Assembly (NCBI GenBank): GCA_023213395.1
Contig: CM041465.1
Coordinates: forward strand, 128,409,741-128,473,740
Source: Cycas panzhihuaensis
Lineage: Eukaryota; Cycadophyta
Direction of reading: 5' to 3'
Length of the DNA: 64,000 bases
Numbering within the stretch: position 1 is the first letter of the stretch; each line of letters opens with the position of its first letter. Positions 10,861-22,195 of the stretch are shown one piece after another. The notes below the pieces were generated by a model. That model searched no databases, was not told where the DNA came from, and was given only the letters and a program-made list of their open reading frames with translations. Both the position numbers and the translations under genes were made by a program.

Positions 10861-12056
10861 CGTTGAGGTAAGGATGACAGATAAGGAATAGATGAATGTA
10901 TAGGTTATTGTGATTGTGGTTATTATGAAATACCATGAAGTAGAAGAGTATAAGGAGGAACAAACCACGCCATGGGAATAACCACAGAATTGGTTTGAGG
11001 TATGAGGTTTTCTGGGAAACTTAAATTATATGTGTAGAAAGGGTTAGGTTGAGGGCTAGGCTTAGGAATATATGAAGAAGATATGGGCCTAGAAGTCCCC
11101 AATAGTAGTGATTACCTTGCCAAAGCATATAAATGTGGTAATTAAGCATGGAAAATATGTTGTAATGAGGAAATCACATTAGATGCTCTAGGTAATGGTG
11201 GACGAGTCCTAACACCCTGAGATCCAACAATGTGTGACACATGAATGGGTACCTAAGTGGTAGAAGAAATAGGATGTGATTAGGCAATCCTAGTGGAATA
11301 AGACCTAATAGGTTGAAAACTAGGTGAAGCCATAATCGTTTGACTAGAAGTGGATATGTGGATAGAGCTAGGAATGCCATAAGCCACTATGGTAGTATCA
11401 CCTTCATGAGTAAAAGGTATGGAATGGGAAGATTAAGCCTGAACTTACTGCCTAGGAGAGGGTTGATAAGATTGTGAATGAGTTGATTTATGATTTTCAA
11501 CTTCTTCCATAAGCGGAGAATGAGGTCGTGAAGTAGGTCTTGGTGAAGGAGGATGAGAGAGATGAGGGAACTACATAGTTTTAGATGGAAGGTCTACCTC
11601 AATTGGCTCATAGTCTTCACCTAAGGGATTAGTCTGGATATATTATGGTAAAGATAGCATAGTATGAGTCTCTAGGTGAAATGGATTATGATAACCAGGC
11701 ATGCGTAGTAGGGTAGGGATCCTAGTAAGAATCAGCTTAGGAAATGATGGATATAATTGAGTAGCAGGTGGTTCTTCCTATGGGAAAGAAGGATCCAAAA
11801 AAGAAGGATCACCAAGATACTACAAAGGATCTAGATATCCCTACTCCACTGGTATGTTATATAGTTGTGTTGAATCTTTAAGAGAATAAACATATGTGTC
11901 ATGTGCTTGAAAGTTTGAGGTTTGACGTATGATGATAAAACGTCTTGATCAATATGTAATGGGCATATTTGAGAATCAGATGGAAGGCCTTGAAGTCTCA
12001 ATGAGTACCTAGGTGTAGGAATTGTAGTTTCATAGCTTTACTTAAAGACAAATGGT
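10861..12056 (-). other. Gag N-terminal region and 5' leader of element A
   Basis: This 1.2-kb stretch between the primer-binding site and the recognisable capsid contains only short open pieces on the minus strand (for example 11174-11380), none with a known motif. It probably encoded the low-complexity N-terminus of Gag and the leader RNA. Nothing else is visible. Confidence 0.4.
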
Positions 12057-12077
12057 GGATCCCCAATATGGTCACCA
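12057..12077 (-). other. Primer-binding-like site of element A
   Basis: The minus strand reads TGGTGACCATATTGGGGATC, six bases downstream of a CA that closes the 5' LTR. The TGG start and the TGGGGATC end resemble primer-binding sites of Tat/Ogre elements, which pair with tRNA-Arg or tRNA-Asp 3' ends. The exact tRNA was not assigned. Matching against plant tRNA 3' ends would settle it. Confidence 0.65.
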
Positions 12078-12617
12078 GAAAGATGGCGGTTCAAGGTCTA
12101 TTCCTATTAAGATGATGGTGTTCTAGGGGGGTCTCAGGTTGGATCCTCAGCAAGGCTTCCAGAAAGATGGTCTGGGGCTTGGGAAAGATCTAATATGAAG
12201 CTTAAAAGAGACCTAAAGGACCATCTTTGCCTAACTCCTAAGAAGGACTTCGCCTAATAGTATTGTTTACCTTCCAGAGAGTGGATACAACGAAAGGTGT
12301 GGATGTGAAATAGGGTGATAGAATCTACCAACCTACACAACTTAACACAGGAGTTCTAAGTTTAAAGCTACACTTACAATATCCTCAAGATCCTTCCTAA
12401 GGACTCCTCTATTATAATCGGTTCAACTTTTTATTTTTTACTAAGTTATAGGAGAGGGTAAGCTAATGGAAATAATAGTTTATCTTGTTTAGGTTTCTAG
12501 GTTTTAATATTGTTACAAGGGTGCAAACCCAAAAGAGCAAAATGATACAATCAAAAAAACCATGAGACCAAACTCACGTCAATCTTTTTGTTTTTATTTT
12601 TTCTTTTTTTATAATAA

Positions 12618-12860
12618 AATCTCAAACAAACACACTAGAAACTATGCATGTAAGTCTTTTTCTGTTTTTTGTTTTTTCTTTTTTTTAAACAAACATACTA
12701 GAAACTATGCATGCAAGTCTTTTTTCATGCATGCAAGCGTTTTTTGTTGTTTTTTTAAATAAACACACTAGAAACTATGCATGCAAGTCCTCCTTTTTGC
12801 ATGCAAGTGTTTTTTGTTGTTTTGTTTTAAACGAACACACTAGAAACTATACATACAAGT
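12618..12860. repeat. 70-bp tandem units in LTR of A, four copies
   Basis: Units begin near 12622, 12689, 12757 and 12828, each with AAACAAACACACTAGAAA followed by TATGCATGCA and a T-rich spacer. There is one unit more than in the 3' LTR, so the copy number has changed since insertion. Confidence 0.8.
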
Positions 12861-14085
12861 CCTTTTTTGTTGCATGTATGATAAAGTATGTACATTCAAC
12901 TATGAAGTGGCTTTCCTGCATGCAACATGCATGATTTATTTTAAGAGAAATGATGCCATACAAACAAAATCTAAAAATATTCACATAATCTTTATGCTAA
13001 TTTCTTTTTAAAAGAGATTAATCTACATGCAAAACCAGTTAATATGCTCTAACCTTGATGCATGCAACTAATTCTTTTAAAAATGATGAAATAATACATA
13101 GAGAGAGAGAATCTTAAAGGAAACTACTACTATTTTATAATGATTTTCAGACCTATGAGATAATGGACAAGTCATAAATCTGAATAATAATTATACATGT
13201 AAGATCAACCAAAGGTTCTGTCAGAATTGGAGTAGTAAGAGCTCCAAAAGAAATCCTTAAACCCAATATAAAAGCTAAAAATCAGAGATATTCTAACTAA
13301 ATAATGCTATCAACTTTTTATTCTCAAGATGCAAGAGCTAACTTGAAAATAAAAGTGCATGCAATGATAGATGCAAGGCCAATATTCCTTTCCTATTGTA
13401 AAGAGCGCCTCAGAATAACAATTTTTATTTCATTTGACTAACTTTTCCCACACACTTTCCTTCAAAATAAGAGTAAAGAAGGAAGCAACAACAATCTAAA
13501 GAGGCTAAACAAGTGTGAAATAATGTGAAACAAGAGCACCAATCCAACTAAAATATAGGCTAGTGTAAGAGAGTGGGAAGGAGTAGCTAAATGTATAGTG
13601 GAGAGATGACCATGCCCCACCCTAGTCTATCCTTAAGGAACCCCACAAAGGGCAGACCTATCAGTATAAATTTCAATTCCAAAAGTTTAAACAATAATCC
13701 AACAACAATCAATCAATAAAAAGAAATAATTCTGAGCTAAAATTACCTTCAAGACAACATGAGATAAGCTTGAAAGCTAATAGGAAAGATCTTACCAAAT
13801 CCAAAGAAGTTTGAAGTAAAAATTGATGAAGCTGCAAAGAGATGAAGACTTAGACCATCAACAATTATGTAGTAGTAGAACAATAGTAAAACTTCTTTGA
13901 GATTTCACCCAATAACTTTATAAAATCAAGTCTCCAAAAAGCACAACAGCAATCCTCAAGAATTCTCTAAGAAGTTCACAAAATCTTTCAGTCAAAGAGC
14001 AAGAATCACTTATTCCTCTCTAATTCTCAACTCTCTTCACTTCTCTATCTCTCTCTATTCATCTTAAAAACTATGATCAATAATC

Positions 14086-14093
14086 CCTTTATA
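14086..14093 (-). promoter_or_regulatory. TATA box of the 5' LTR of A
   Basis: TATAAAGG on the minus strand, about 560 bp from the LTR start and conserved in the other LTR (1882-1889). CATGCA-like RY motifs lie just upstream near 14142 and 14178. A CT-rich stretch follows downstream. It probably drove genomic RNA synthesis of A. Confidence 0.5.
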
Positions 14094-14794
14094 ACACTTT
14101 TGGGCATTGAGAGAATCAAATCCCACTAAATCTAGGCAGTGGCATGCAAAATTTTAATGCACTAACCAAGTTTTATATGCATGTAGTCAAAAACGTGGTG
14201 ATTAGTTAGGAGGCAAAAATAACTCCTTAAAAAGATCAAAAAATAATTTTTATTGATAAATTAAGGCATAAATGACTTTATTAACAAGGATAGGGGCCCA
14301 AAACATGATGAAAATGATAAACACAAGCCCAAAATTGATAAAAAAATTGGGTGAAATTAAGAATAAAAAATTTAAAAATAACAGACTTTGAAAGAAACAT
14401 AGAGTTAAGTTAGTCATAAAGAAAACTTTATTGTCATAGTTTACGTCATCAATGGAATCATAGGAATACAAGCCATAACATTATTCATTACATTTTACTA
14501 ATCAATAATCACACATCATTTCAACAAAATGAGGCCCAATCCATCAAGTAGAATCAACATATATCAATCACTACTAATAAAACCATATAACATATATCAA
14601 TTTACCAACATAATCCAAATACAACTAAGGAGGCCAAGTTTCAGTGAAACAGGAAGAAGACATAATCATAAAAGAGATAAAAATTTCTCATATAATATCC
14701 ATTTTTAGGCCATAAATACTTAATTTATATAGTTAAAGAGATCTATATAATAGAATAAATAGAAGCAAACATTATAATTGAAATCAAAATAAAA

Positions 14795-14870
14795 TATATA
14801 TCTATATATGTGTGTGTATGTGTATGTATATATATGTATGTATATATGTATATATGTATGTATGTATGTA
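14795..14870. repeat. TATG/TA microsatellite
   Basis: Alternating TATATATG and TATG units, ending in GTATGTATGTATG. Confidence 0.9.
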
Positions 14871-16455
14871 TTGTGAGCAAGAGAAAGAAAATAAAATAAG
14901 AAGAAACGCAACAGGTCCCTAGTATGGTCATTATAAATGTTCCATAGGGCATGGATCTTTTTTTCTTTAATCTAAGGAAGTACTTAGAGCCAAATAAACC
15001 TTACAATAAAGAAATAGAAACTAACCATAACAAATACTGTTTATTTGTGCAATGAAAGAATATTTGTGGGTGTATGTAGCTATCAGTTATATCAAAATAT
15101 AATAAAGAGAGTGATAGTTTATAAAGTATAATAAATATCTTTCATGAGGAGCTCTAAGTTCTTTTACCACATTAATTTATTTTGTATATTCTTAGAAAAT
15201 AGACTAATATATTCATTATTATTATTTTCTTTGCTACAATCAATCAAATAAAAAATATAAAATAAATCAAATAAGGCATAAAATCTCTTATTTAGTTTTG
15301 TTGCATGAGAGATGTCTTATCTTAATAAAAGAGATGAAACAAGATATGAGAGAAAAGCTTGAAGGTGAAAATGAATAATGGCTCCCTTCTTGAGGTTTTA
15401 TCTTTTATTATTGAGGGTGAGCTTTAGGGTTAGTGTTATGCTATCAAAATATTATTATAAAATTCTCTTGTTTATTTGCTTACTTTATGGACTTCCACAT
15501 TTTTCTTAGAGATTGGAAACAAATTATTGTTAGAAACATATCAGATCAGAGTCACGTGCCTTAAGCATCTCTCACTAGCTAAGAACTAGGGATTCACTAT
15601 TAATAAGAGTGAATATGTATTTTGATTTCATCCAATCTTCTTATAACCTATAAGAAAACATTAGAAAGAACTACCAAGAATGTTTTATCAATTAGAAAAA
15701 ATCAAATAAAGAGGATATAAAAGGTTACATAAGAGTGTGCACTTTAATTTAATGTGTAATAGTCACTTGGTAAGTTATGTAATAATGATGTAAAATAAGT
15801 AAGAAAATGAGAAAAGAGTAAACAATCATATGAAGAATTAAGTAAATAATTAATGTGTTATAAGAATTCCAAAATTAGAAATAAGAAAACTAATATAAAA
15901 ATCATAAACATAAAGTAAGAAACAAAATAAATTAAATGAGAGAATTCACATTATATTATTAAAATTTTACTATAAACATAGAGTATACTATAGAAATTTA
16001 ATACAACAAGTATGAAAATACCACATGAAGTATAATGGAGAGCTATAATGTGATATAGATGATATCACAGATGAACTTTGTATGAATTGTCATGATATTG
16101 TAGACTATATATTGGAGATGTGCAATATCAATAAAGTGATACCATAAGAATTCTCTAGTAAATATGTAGTATAATAGAGAGAAATGTGGTGTGGTAGAAA
16201 TCAAATAGAAATAGTGAAATAGTAGAATAGTAAACTAAATTCTAAAAACATAATCATAGTAAAATAGGATATGAATCAATTATTAGTTAAAAGGATAGTT
16301 GATTAAAATTCAAATAAATAGTGCCTTATTTGAGCACAAGAAAATAAAAAGGGCTCAAAACTTAACTAGAGTGACTTTGGTTAAATTTTGACCTAATGAA
16401 AGGTAAAGCTCATTATGAAGTAAGTTTTAGAGAGAGATATAGACAGAGATAGAGA

Positions 16456-16456
16456 C

Positions 16457-16500
<44 letters not shown>
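16456..16500. repeat. (AG)n microsatellite
   Basis: About 21 AG units without interruption, preceded by imperfect AGAGATAGAGAC units. Confidence 0.95.
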
Positions 16501-16503
<3 letters not shown>

Positions 16504-16559
16504 ATTTTTTAGGGTTTAATTATGAAGTCAACTCTAAGAAGTATGAAATAGGACAACGA

Positions 16560-17280
16560 AGAAAGACAATAGTAAAAGGGACATAACTTCCTTATATGGT
16601 ATTTGTTTTCAAGCTATGGATACTTGATTCATATCTAATCAAGGAGATCTACATAATGGAATAGATAGAATCAATAATTTCAATTAAAATTAAGATGAAA
16701 AATAAATAAATAAGTATAAATCAACAATAGAAAGAATGTATCATAAAGATTTATAAGTAAAAGGATTATTCATATTTATATTAATCTAGATAAGATAAGT
16801 ATAATATGTAAAATCAATCTAAATAAATGCTTAATTAAATTTAGTGTAAGGCAAACATTAACTAAATATAAATAATCAAATAAATCATTAGGCAAATGAC
16901 ATGCAGCAAATGTACATCTAATATATAATAGATGAACTTATATCTAATGTTCCTAGATTATGTACAAAAGGTCCAAAATTGAGGAAATTTTTTATTTTCT
17001 TAGTAATGGATCTCAATGGAGCTTGCATAATATAGAATACATATTACTAAATTAGATCTTACATCTATATATATAATATTGATAATATCTAATACTAAAG
17101 TTTTATGCAAATGTGATATATAGAGATCAAATCTAGGATGTTTTAATTTTCTAGTTTTATGAATGAGCAATAAATGATTAACAAAATATTTACTATGTTA
17201 GAGATAATATTGAGTTATGTAAGATTGAAAAAGGTATGAATAATTCTACTTTAACATCTTTTGGTCCTCCTAAAGAGAGA
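16560..17280 (+). repeat. Dispersed repeat R1, copy 2
   Basis: This stretch aligns with the reverse complement of about 36440-37400. Shared pieces are GGAGATCTA, GTCCAAAATTGAGG, TGGATCTCAATGGAGCTT and ACATCTATATATA. The part 16560-16700 also matches 14652-14800 in the same orientation. It may be part of an LTR or of a larger element whose coding region was not recognised. Confidence 0.65.
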
Positions 17281-17377
17281 ATCCTCATAGAACTTTTTCC
17301 TAAGCACCTAAACCCTTAGAAAGTAGTTGTTATTTCCTCTACAACTTTAAAAGTAGATGTGGGCTCTCTTATTTTTT

Positions 17378-17610
17378 TGAGGTAACTCAGGCTAGTCATG
17401 CTCATGAATAGAAGATAGTTTGGGTTAAAAGACTTAAAAATATCTATACACACACACACACGCATACACACACACACACATATAATTCAATTGATGTCTA
17501 AATATTACAATATGATCCATATTTATATTATTTATATGAAGGGGTGTGATTCGTCATAATAGTCATCACCCTTCATTAGTATTCTTTAGTGCTTCATTAG
17601 GATCATTACA
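17378..17610 (-). repeat. 3' LTR of element B
   Basis: 233 bp, TG...CA on the plus-strand view, matching 32979-33198. It contains a CA-rich microsatellite (about 17450-17481) that the other LTR lacks. The right end abuts the polypurine tract at 17613-17624. Confidence 0.85.
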
Positions 17611-17612
17611 AA

Positions 17613-17626
17613 CCCTCTCCACTTAA
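17613..17626 (-). other. Polypurine tract of element B
   Basis: The minus strand reads AAGTGGAGAGGG just upstream of the TG (17610-17609) that opens the 3' LTR, with a two-base TT between. Confidence 0.7.
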
Positions 17627-17644
17627 GAATGCTTTGCCCTTAAA

Positions 17645-17850
17645 GCATTAGAAACTTGATCTCATAAATAGGGATATTTATCAAAAATACATGTACATTA
17701 CCATGAGGCATCTTCTATTAGAAGTTGTTGCTATTTGATAAGATATTCTTAACTGGTTCTTCATTATAGGCAATGATTTCTTATTCCAAGGATGGACTTG
17801 GGAATTAGGAGAATTGTACCTTCTTCATTTAATACTGAAAGTTTAATCTA
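17645..17850 (-). pseudogene. Chromodomain relic of element B
   Basis: The minus strand reads SVLNEEGTILLIPKSILGIR, and after stops EYLIK, then LLIEDASW and DKYPYL. This is the pattern of chromovirus integrase chromodomains, where (E/Q)YLIKW is followed by (E)DATWE and a FPxF-like tail. The tryptophan after EYLIK is replaced by a stop. Chromodomains read histone marks and steer integration into heterochromatin. At least five stops show decay. Confidence 0.7.
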
Positions 17851-18563
17851 TATTGGTATTCTTGTTTCTAATCTTTGTTTTAAATAAGAAACATGAAAAT
17901 TATTATGAATGTGAGAGTTAGCAGGTAAATCAAGGTTATAAACGACTTCACCCACTCTCTTCCTTGAGGATATAGACTGTAAAATTATAGGTTGAGATAT
18001 TTTATCTTTGATTTTTTTTTTAATGATGTTTACTTGTATGGTTATAAGTGTAAATAGATCCAATCACCTTCTAAAACTTTTTGCTTACTATGATGTAAAT
18101 CTGCTTATTGTTTAATCTTATTTGGGATATTAGAAAGATATTTCTATAATAATGTAATTATATTTTTTTATTCTTACAAATAATCATCAACTATTGAAAT
18201 ATATCAATTTGTACTTACCTAATCCTTTATTAACATAAGTTCATAACCATATAGGACTTGGAAGGGAGTCATTTTAATTGATATGTGATAAGTAGTGTTA
18301 TATCATCCTTCAGCTAAATGTAACCATTTAACCTAAGTACTTGGTTTATCTACTACAAAGCTTCAAAGATAAACTCTTAAGAATTTATTAATGATTTCAA
18401 TTTGATAATTTGTTTGAGGGTGGTAACTAGTATTTATATTTAAGGTAGTACCAAGTTGTTTGAATAATTCTTGCTGAATTTTACTTTAGAATTTTAGATC
18501 TCTATCATTAATAATGATTTTTAGTAATTTTTTTATAAATATTTATGCAACCTTATGAGCTTT
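17848..18563 (-). pseudogene. Integrase relic of element B, C-terminal part
   Basis: Left of the nested element C, the minus strand resumes the integrase core with INDRDLKF (second catalytic aspartate) and SYHPQTNYQIEIINKF (third part, glutamate kept). It continues with WYNTTYHISIKMTPFQVLYG and DWIYLHL. It ends in an open 71-codon stretch (17848-18063) with VGEVVYNLDLPANSHIHNNF, the usual C-terminal fold before a chromodomain. The first catalytic part lies at 25522-25850, on the other side of C. Confidence 0.85.
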
Positions 18564-19593
18564 TGATCCGTTTCGGATCTTTAAAATGCTCTAAATACTT
18601 TATTTTTCATGTAAATGGTCTTTATGTAGTAGGAAATTACCTTAAAAAGGCTTAATAGTCTTCATTTAGTATAAATATGCCTTTAAAAGGCTTAAAAATG
18701 TAAAAACATTGTATTTCTACAAGTACAAAAAGGTGCTATAATCACACAGAGTCACAGTTACTATGGAGTCGCTCAAGCATCGAAATGCCTCCGACTACTA
18801 CCGCAAGTCAAAAACGTAAAATAATAAAACGGAATGGTTTACCAAACCAGAACTGCTTGGGCACAAAATTTGAGGAGAAGGTGCACACACGTGTCCTCTA
18901 CTCATTCAAAGAGGGAAAACTCCAAAATAAACGGATTTTCCCAAGATTTTCTAAACCGTTTTGAAAGCCGTTGGAAAACGGAAAAACGGGAATAACTCTC
19001 TCAAATGGAAACGCTTTTAAGCAAAATTCGAGAGAGGAATCAGGGGGATCGAGATAGAGATTCTTGATAGAAAATAGAGGACACCGCAGCCCTAGACGCA
19101 GCATGGAGCAAGATTCAAGGAAAGCAACAAGAAAATAACTTTCCGGAAGGAGAACGACTCCAAGTGAGAAAACCTACGTTGGAGAGAGAACACGGCCGAA
19201 TCGCAGCAGAAAAATCTGTTGCGGGGAACGTGAAGGAGCCCAGAAAATCGTAGCCGCAGTCCAGAGGAGAAGACAATAAAGCGCAGCAGCTTAAGAGGCG
19301 CCAGCTTCTTCCTCACCCAAACCGTGGTTTTTGGTACAGAAAACCAAAAACGGCTTCGCAGACTTCGAGACGGAGGTTCCAGCAAATGAGCAGCAGCTCA
19401 AGAAGCGCCCAGGTCTCATTCTCTCTCTCCCAAAACACTGCAGCAGTCCATTGCATGCTCAACAGAGCACAAACAAAGGGGTTTTTGTAAGAAAATTCTA
19501 GAAATTTTAAATTCTATGTAATAATATGTATATTGTTTTGGATTTTGTTTCAATTGGTTAAAGTTTTCACTTTTCCATTCAAGATTCAGATCA
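18564..19593 (+). repeat. 5' LTR of element C
   Basis: 1030 bp from TGATCC to TCA. It matches 24325-25516 except for about 160 bp of GCTAC-rich repeats present only in the 3' copy. Its second half (from about 18880) is markedly richer in G and C than the surroundings. Confidence 0.95.
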
Positions 19594-19600
19594 ATGTTTT

Positions 19601-19616
19601 TGGTATCAGAGCCAGG
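19601..19616 (+). other. Primer-binding site of element C
   Basis: TGGTATCAGAGCCAGG is the standard plant tRNA-iMet site, seven bases after the CA that ends the 5' LTR. Confidence 0.97.
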
Positions 19617-19804
19617 TTTCTTAAAACCCTTGGGATTTTAGGGATTTTAAAGAAAAAAAGTAAGAAAAAGAAAGAAAAGAAAAGGAGAAAAAAAAACCTT
19701 CTTATTTTCCTTGTAGAAATTTTATGAAAACTAGATATCAATATCTGTTAACGGGTGAACCTCTAACCGAGCCTCTGGAGAGAGAAAGAAAGCAGCGAAG
19801 GAAG

Positions 19805-20371
19805 ATGGCTGATCCGGAGCAGAAAATGGAGGAAAGGTTCGTGAAGATGGAGCAGAACCTCGGCAGGCTAACCCAGTTGGTGGCGCAGCTGGTTGCAACT
19901 TCTTCTTCAACAGCCAAAGGCGTAAAGAAAGAAGAAGAAGGACCGTTGAAAGAAGACACGAATGAAGAGTTGGTAGAAGACCAACAAGAAAATGATGAAG
20001 AAGATGATAATCCAGCAGTATTCACACATCCATTCAAGGTAGAGGCAAAACTTGAATTGCCCATCTATGATGGAACGTTGGATGACGAAAAATTAGATAA
20101 TTGGCTAGACAAACTAGAAACTTATTTCTCCATTTATGGGTATAAAAACCAGCAGAAAATAACTTTTGCTAGGCTAAAATTATCTAAACATGCATTAGTT
20201 TGGTGGAATACATACATTAAATCCCATAATGTGAATGAAATCACTTGGCAACAGTTTAAAATCCTCATAAAGAAGCAATTCTATCCTATTGGATATGAAG
20301 AGCAACAGAGGATTAGATGGCAATATTACCGATGTGAAAGAGGCCAAAATGTCCAAGATTACACAATGTAA
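19805..20371 (+). pseudogene. Gag of element C (broken)
   Basis: The frame is open from 19724, but the ATG at 19805 sits in a good context (AAGATGGCT) and starts MADPEQKMEERF, as Gag proteins of this type usually do. An acidic, lysine-rich coiled region follows, then a capsid domain with LPIYDGTLDDEKLDNWLDKL, ALVWWNTY and QFKILIKKQFYP (retrotrans_gag fold). The frame stops at 20369-20371. The same frame continues readable for about 40 codons (FSKQVVVLGISLSGKDMMSN), so the stop is a mutation. Beyond 20500 the frame shifts; a degraded zinc knuckle (ITCTHCKRA) appears near 20680-20700. Confidence 0.9.
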
Positions 20372-20808
20372 TTTTCGAAGCAAGTCGTTGTGTTGGGCAT
20401 CTCTTTATCGGGTAAAGACATGATGTCAAATATATTGGAGGATCGCACCAAAGATATTCAAGAAGAACTTCAACTGCTCAAGTCAAATCGCCGATGAAGC
20501 TAAGAAGAAGGCGATTGCCATGTAAAAGAGGAATAAGAAGGTTTATGCCGAAAGGAAAAGGTTTGCACCTCCGTAAGGTAGCAACAAACCTACCCGAGGA
20601 ATGAAGTTTCCGTAAAGTTGGACAACAATCCATTAGAGGTTTTGGCAAGATGAAACAAGCCAATACCACCCAAATCAAAATCACTTGTACTCATTGCAAG
20701 CGAGCGGTCACAACAGAGAAGATTGTTGGTTTCTACACCCGAGAAAAGACCCAAGAACAAGGGGAAAGGTAAAGTTAAGACCAAGGTAAAACTTTACTCA
20801 ACTCGTAA

Positions 20809-21321
20809 GTGATGAAAATGTTGGCGATTAAAGAAGCCAATGAGAAGTTGATGCTCATGGCTAATGCGAGCCCGGAGACAACCCTCGAAGTTGATCCGGA
20901 GATTAGAGAGGAGCTCTTCATGGTAAGAATCCAAGTAAAGCAAAGCATGGTTGATGCCATCTTTGATGGAGGAAGCCAAAAGAATTTAATCTCAGAAGCA
21001 TTGGTAAAGAAACTGGGATTAAAGATGCATACACATCCAAAACCATATCCTCTTGGATGGTTGCAAAAAGATTCAGAGTTGCAGGTTACTCACCAATGTA
21101 AGTTTAAATTTGCAATTTTTGAAAAGTTCATTGATGAAGTTGAGTGTGAAGTAGTCCCTTTGGATGTTTGTCAAGTTGTGTTTGGCAGCCCATATCTCTA
21201 TGATAGAGATGGAGTTCACCACAGGAGGCTGAGAAAGATTCGACTCATCAAGGATGGGAGATCATATCTGATCAATGCATCAAAACCACAGAAGAAGATT
21301 TCTCTCATCTCTTCCCAATAA
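20809..21321 (+). pseudogene. Aspartic protease of element C
   Basis: The open stretch of 170 codons carries VDAIFDGGSQKNLISEAL, the active-site loop. The catalytic aspartate is kept, but the usual Ser/Thr of Asp-Ser-Gly is glycine. It continues with HPKPYPLGWLQKDSELQVTH, FIDEVECEVVPLDVC and VVFGSPYLYDRDG, matching the protease and post-protease region of this Gypsy family. The start at 20809 is only the first ATG after a frameshift from Gag. The domain would process Gag-Pol. Element H (near 48900-49070) carries a more decayed copy of the same region. Confidence 0.85.
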
Positions 21322-21439
21322 GCGAAAAAATTAATTAATGCTTGTAGGAAGTTTGTCTTTGATGATAAAGCCAAAGGTGGAAGAAAATGAGCAAGCAGAG
21401 TCCTCAATACAGGCACTGGATAGGAAGCAAGTGCAGCAG

Positions 21440-22195
21440 ATTGAAGGCCTAAAGAATAGGTACAGTGATGTATTCCAAGAGCCGAAGGGTCGCCCCTAAA
21501 AGGGCAATTGAACATGAAATCCAGGGTTGTTGATTCACCTTTGTCAATCTTAGTCTCACCAAACTCGCTTTGGAGAATGAAGAGATTAAGAGGCAGATTT
21601 AAGAACTCTTGGAACAAGGAGTAATTAAGCCGAGTTGTTCCCCATGTGGATCACCTATTGTTTTGGTGCCAAAGAAAGATGGAGGATGGAGAATGTGCAT
21701 TGACTATCGGGCTTTGAACAAGATCACCATAAAGAATAGACATCCCTTACCGTGGATAGATGACTTGTTGGACCAACTGCAGTCGGCAAGATATTTCAGC
21801 AAAATGGACCTGAAATCAGGTTACCATCAGGTTCGAATCCGAGAGGAGGATACTTGGAAGATCGCCTTCAAATCGAAACAAGGATTGTTCGAATGGTTGG
21901 TGATACCGTTTGGTCTGTGCAATGCACCTGCCACCTTCATGAGATTGATGAATGAGGTATTAAGACCCTTTATTAATCACTTTGTAATTATTTATCTAGA
22001 TGATATTCTGATTTTTAGCCAAACATGGGAGGAGCACCTCCAACATGTTGAGCAAGTGCTCAAAGTTCTCCAAGAGCGTAGCTTGAAACTAAATCTAAAG
22101 AAGTGCAAGTTTGGAAAGCAATCTCTCGTCTTCTTAGGTTTTGTGGTTGGAGGAGGAGAATTGAAGATTGACCCAAAGAAAGATCGAAGTCATTC
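21440..22195 (+). pseudogene. Reverse transcriptase of element C
   Basis: Before the open stretch 21609-22346 lie decayed pieces of the lead-in region. The domain reads GVIKPSCSPCGSPIVLVPKK, WRMCIDYRALNKITIKNRHP, YFSKMDLKSGYHQVRI (first catalytic Asp), IPFGLCNAPATFMRLMNEVL and YLDDILIF, the last at 21993-22004 with both catalytic aspartates. A one-base indel near 22175-22190 moves the frame, since IDPKK is followed in another frame by IEVILNWPTP. This makes cDNA from element RNA in the particle. Apart from the frameshift the core looks intact. Confidence 0.93.

Larger units (their letters stand above)
1..14651 (-). mobile_element. Element A: Tat-like Ty3/Gypsy LTR retrotransposon, nearly complete but defective
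   Basis: Two long direct repeats (1-2444 and 12084-14651) bracket a coding region read on the minus strand in the order gag, protease, RNase H, integrase. Position 1 aligns with 12145, so about 61 bp of the left LTR lie outside the window. A primer-binding-like site lies inside the right LTR and a polypurine tract inside the left one, which fixes the orientation: the 5' LTR is on the right. The WCSYH zinc knuckle, the LLGRPW protease end, the EEDDFGKERAIYFISRTL RNase H signature, the large size and the repeat-rich 3' UTR fit the Tat/Ogre lineage. The RT catalytic core is gone and many stops interrupt every domain. The target duplication cannot be tested because the left end is off the window. 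Confidence 0.9.
12084..14651 (-). repeat. 5' LTR of element A
   Basis: On the minus strand it runs from TGTTTCACTGAAAC at 14651 to a terminal CA at 12085-12084, length 2568 bp. It matches 1-2444 throughout. It has a TATA box at 14086-14093 and four 70-bp units at 12618-12860, one more than the other LTR. The flank to the right (14652 onward) starts within a copy of dispersed repeat R1, so A inserted into that repeat. Confidence 0.9.
14652..17377. other. AT-rich intergenic stretch with repeat R1 and microsatellites
   Basis: No coding sequence is recognisable. Two pieces of a dispersed repeat (R1) occur at 14652-14800 and about 16560-17280, in the same orientation. A TATG/TA-rich microsatellite occupies 14795-14870 and an (AG)n run 16456-16500. 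The stretch 15000-16400 shows nothing beyond AT richness. Confidence 0.6.

Noticed and set aside
12707-12934. Small frames with repeated NYACKS pieces in the LTRs of A
   Set aside because: They are read through the 70-bp LTR units; both LTRs have them and the reading frame is not kept between copies.
14720-14952. Minus-strand frames with [19 protein letters not shown] sequence
   Set aside because: Translations of the TATG/TA microsatellite.
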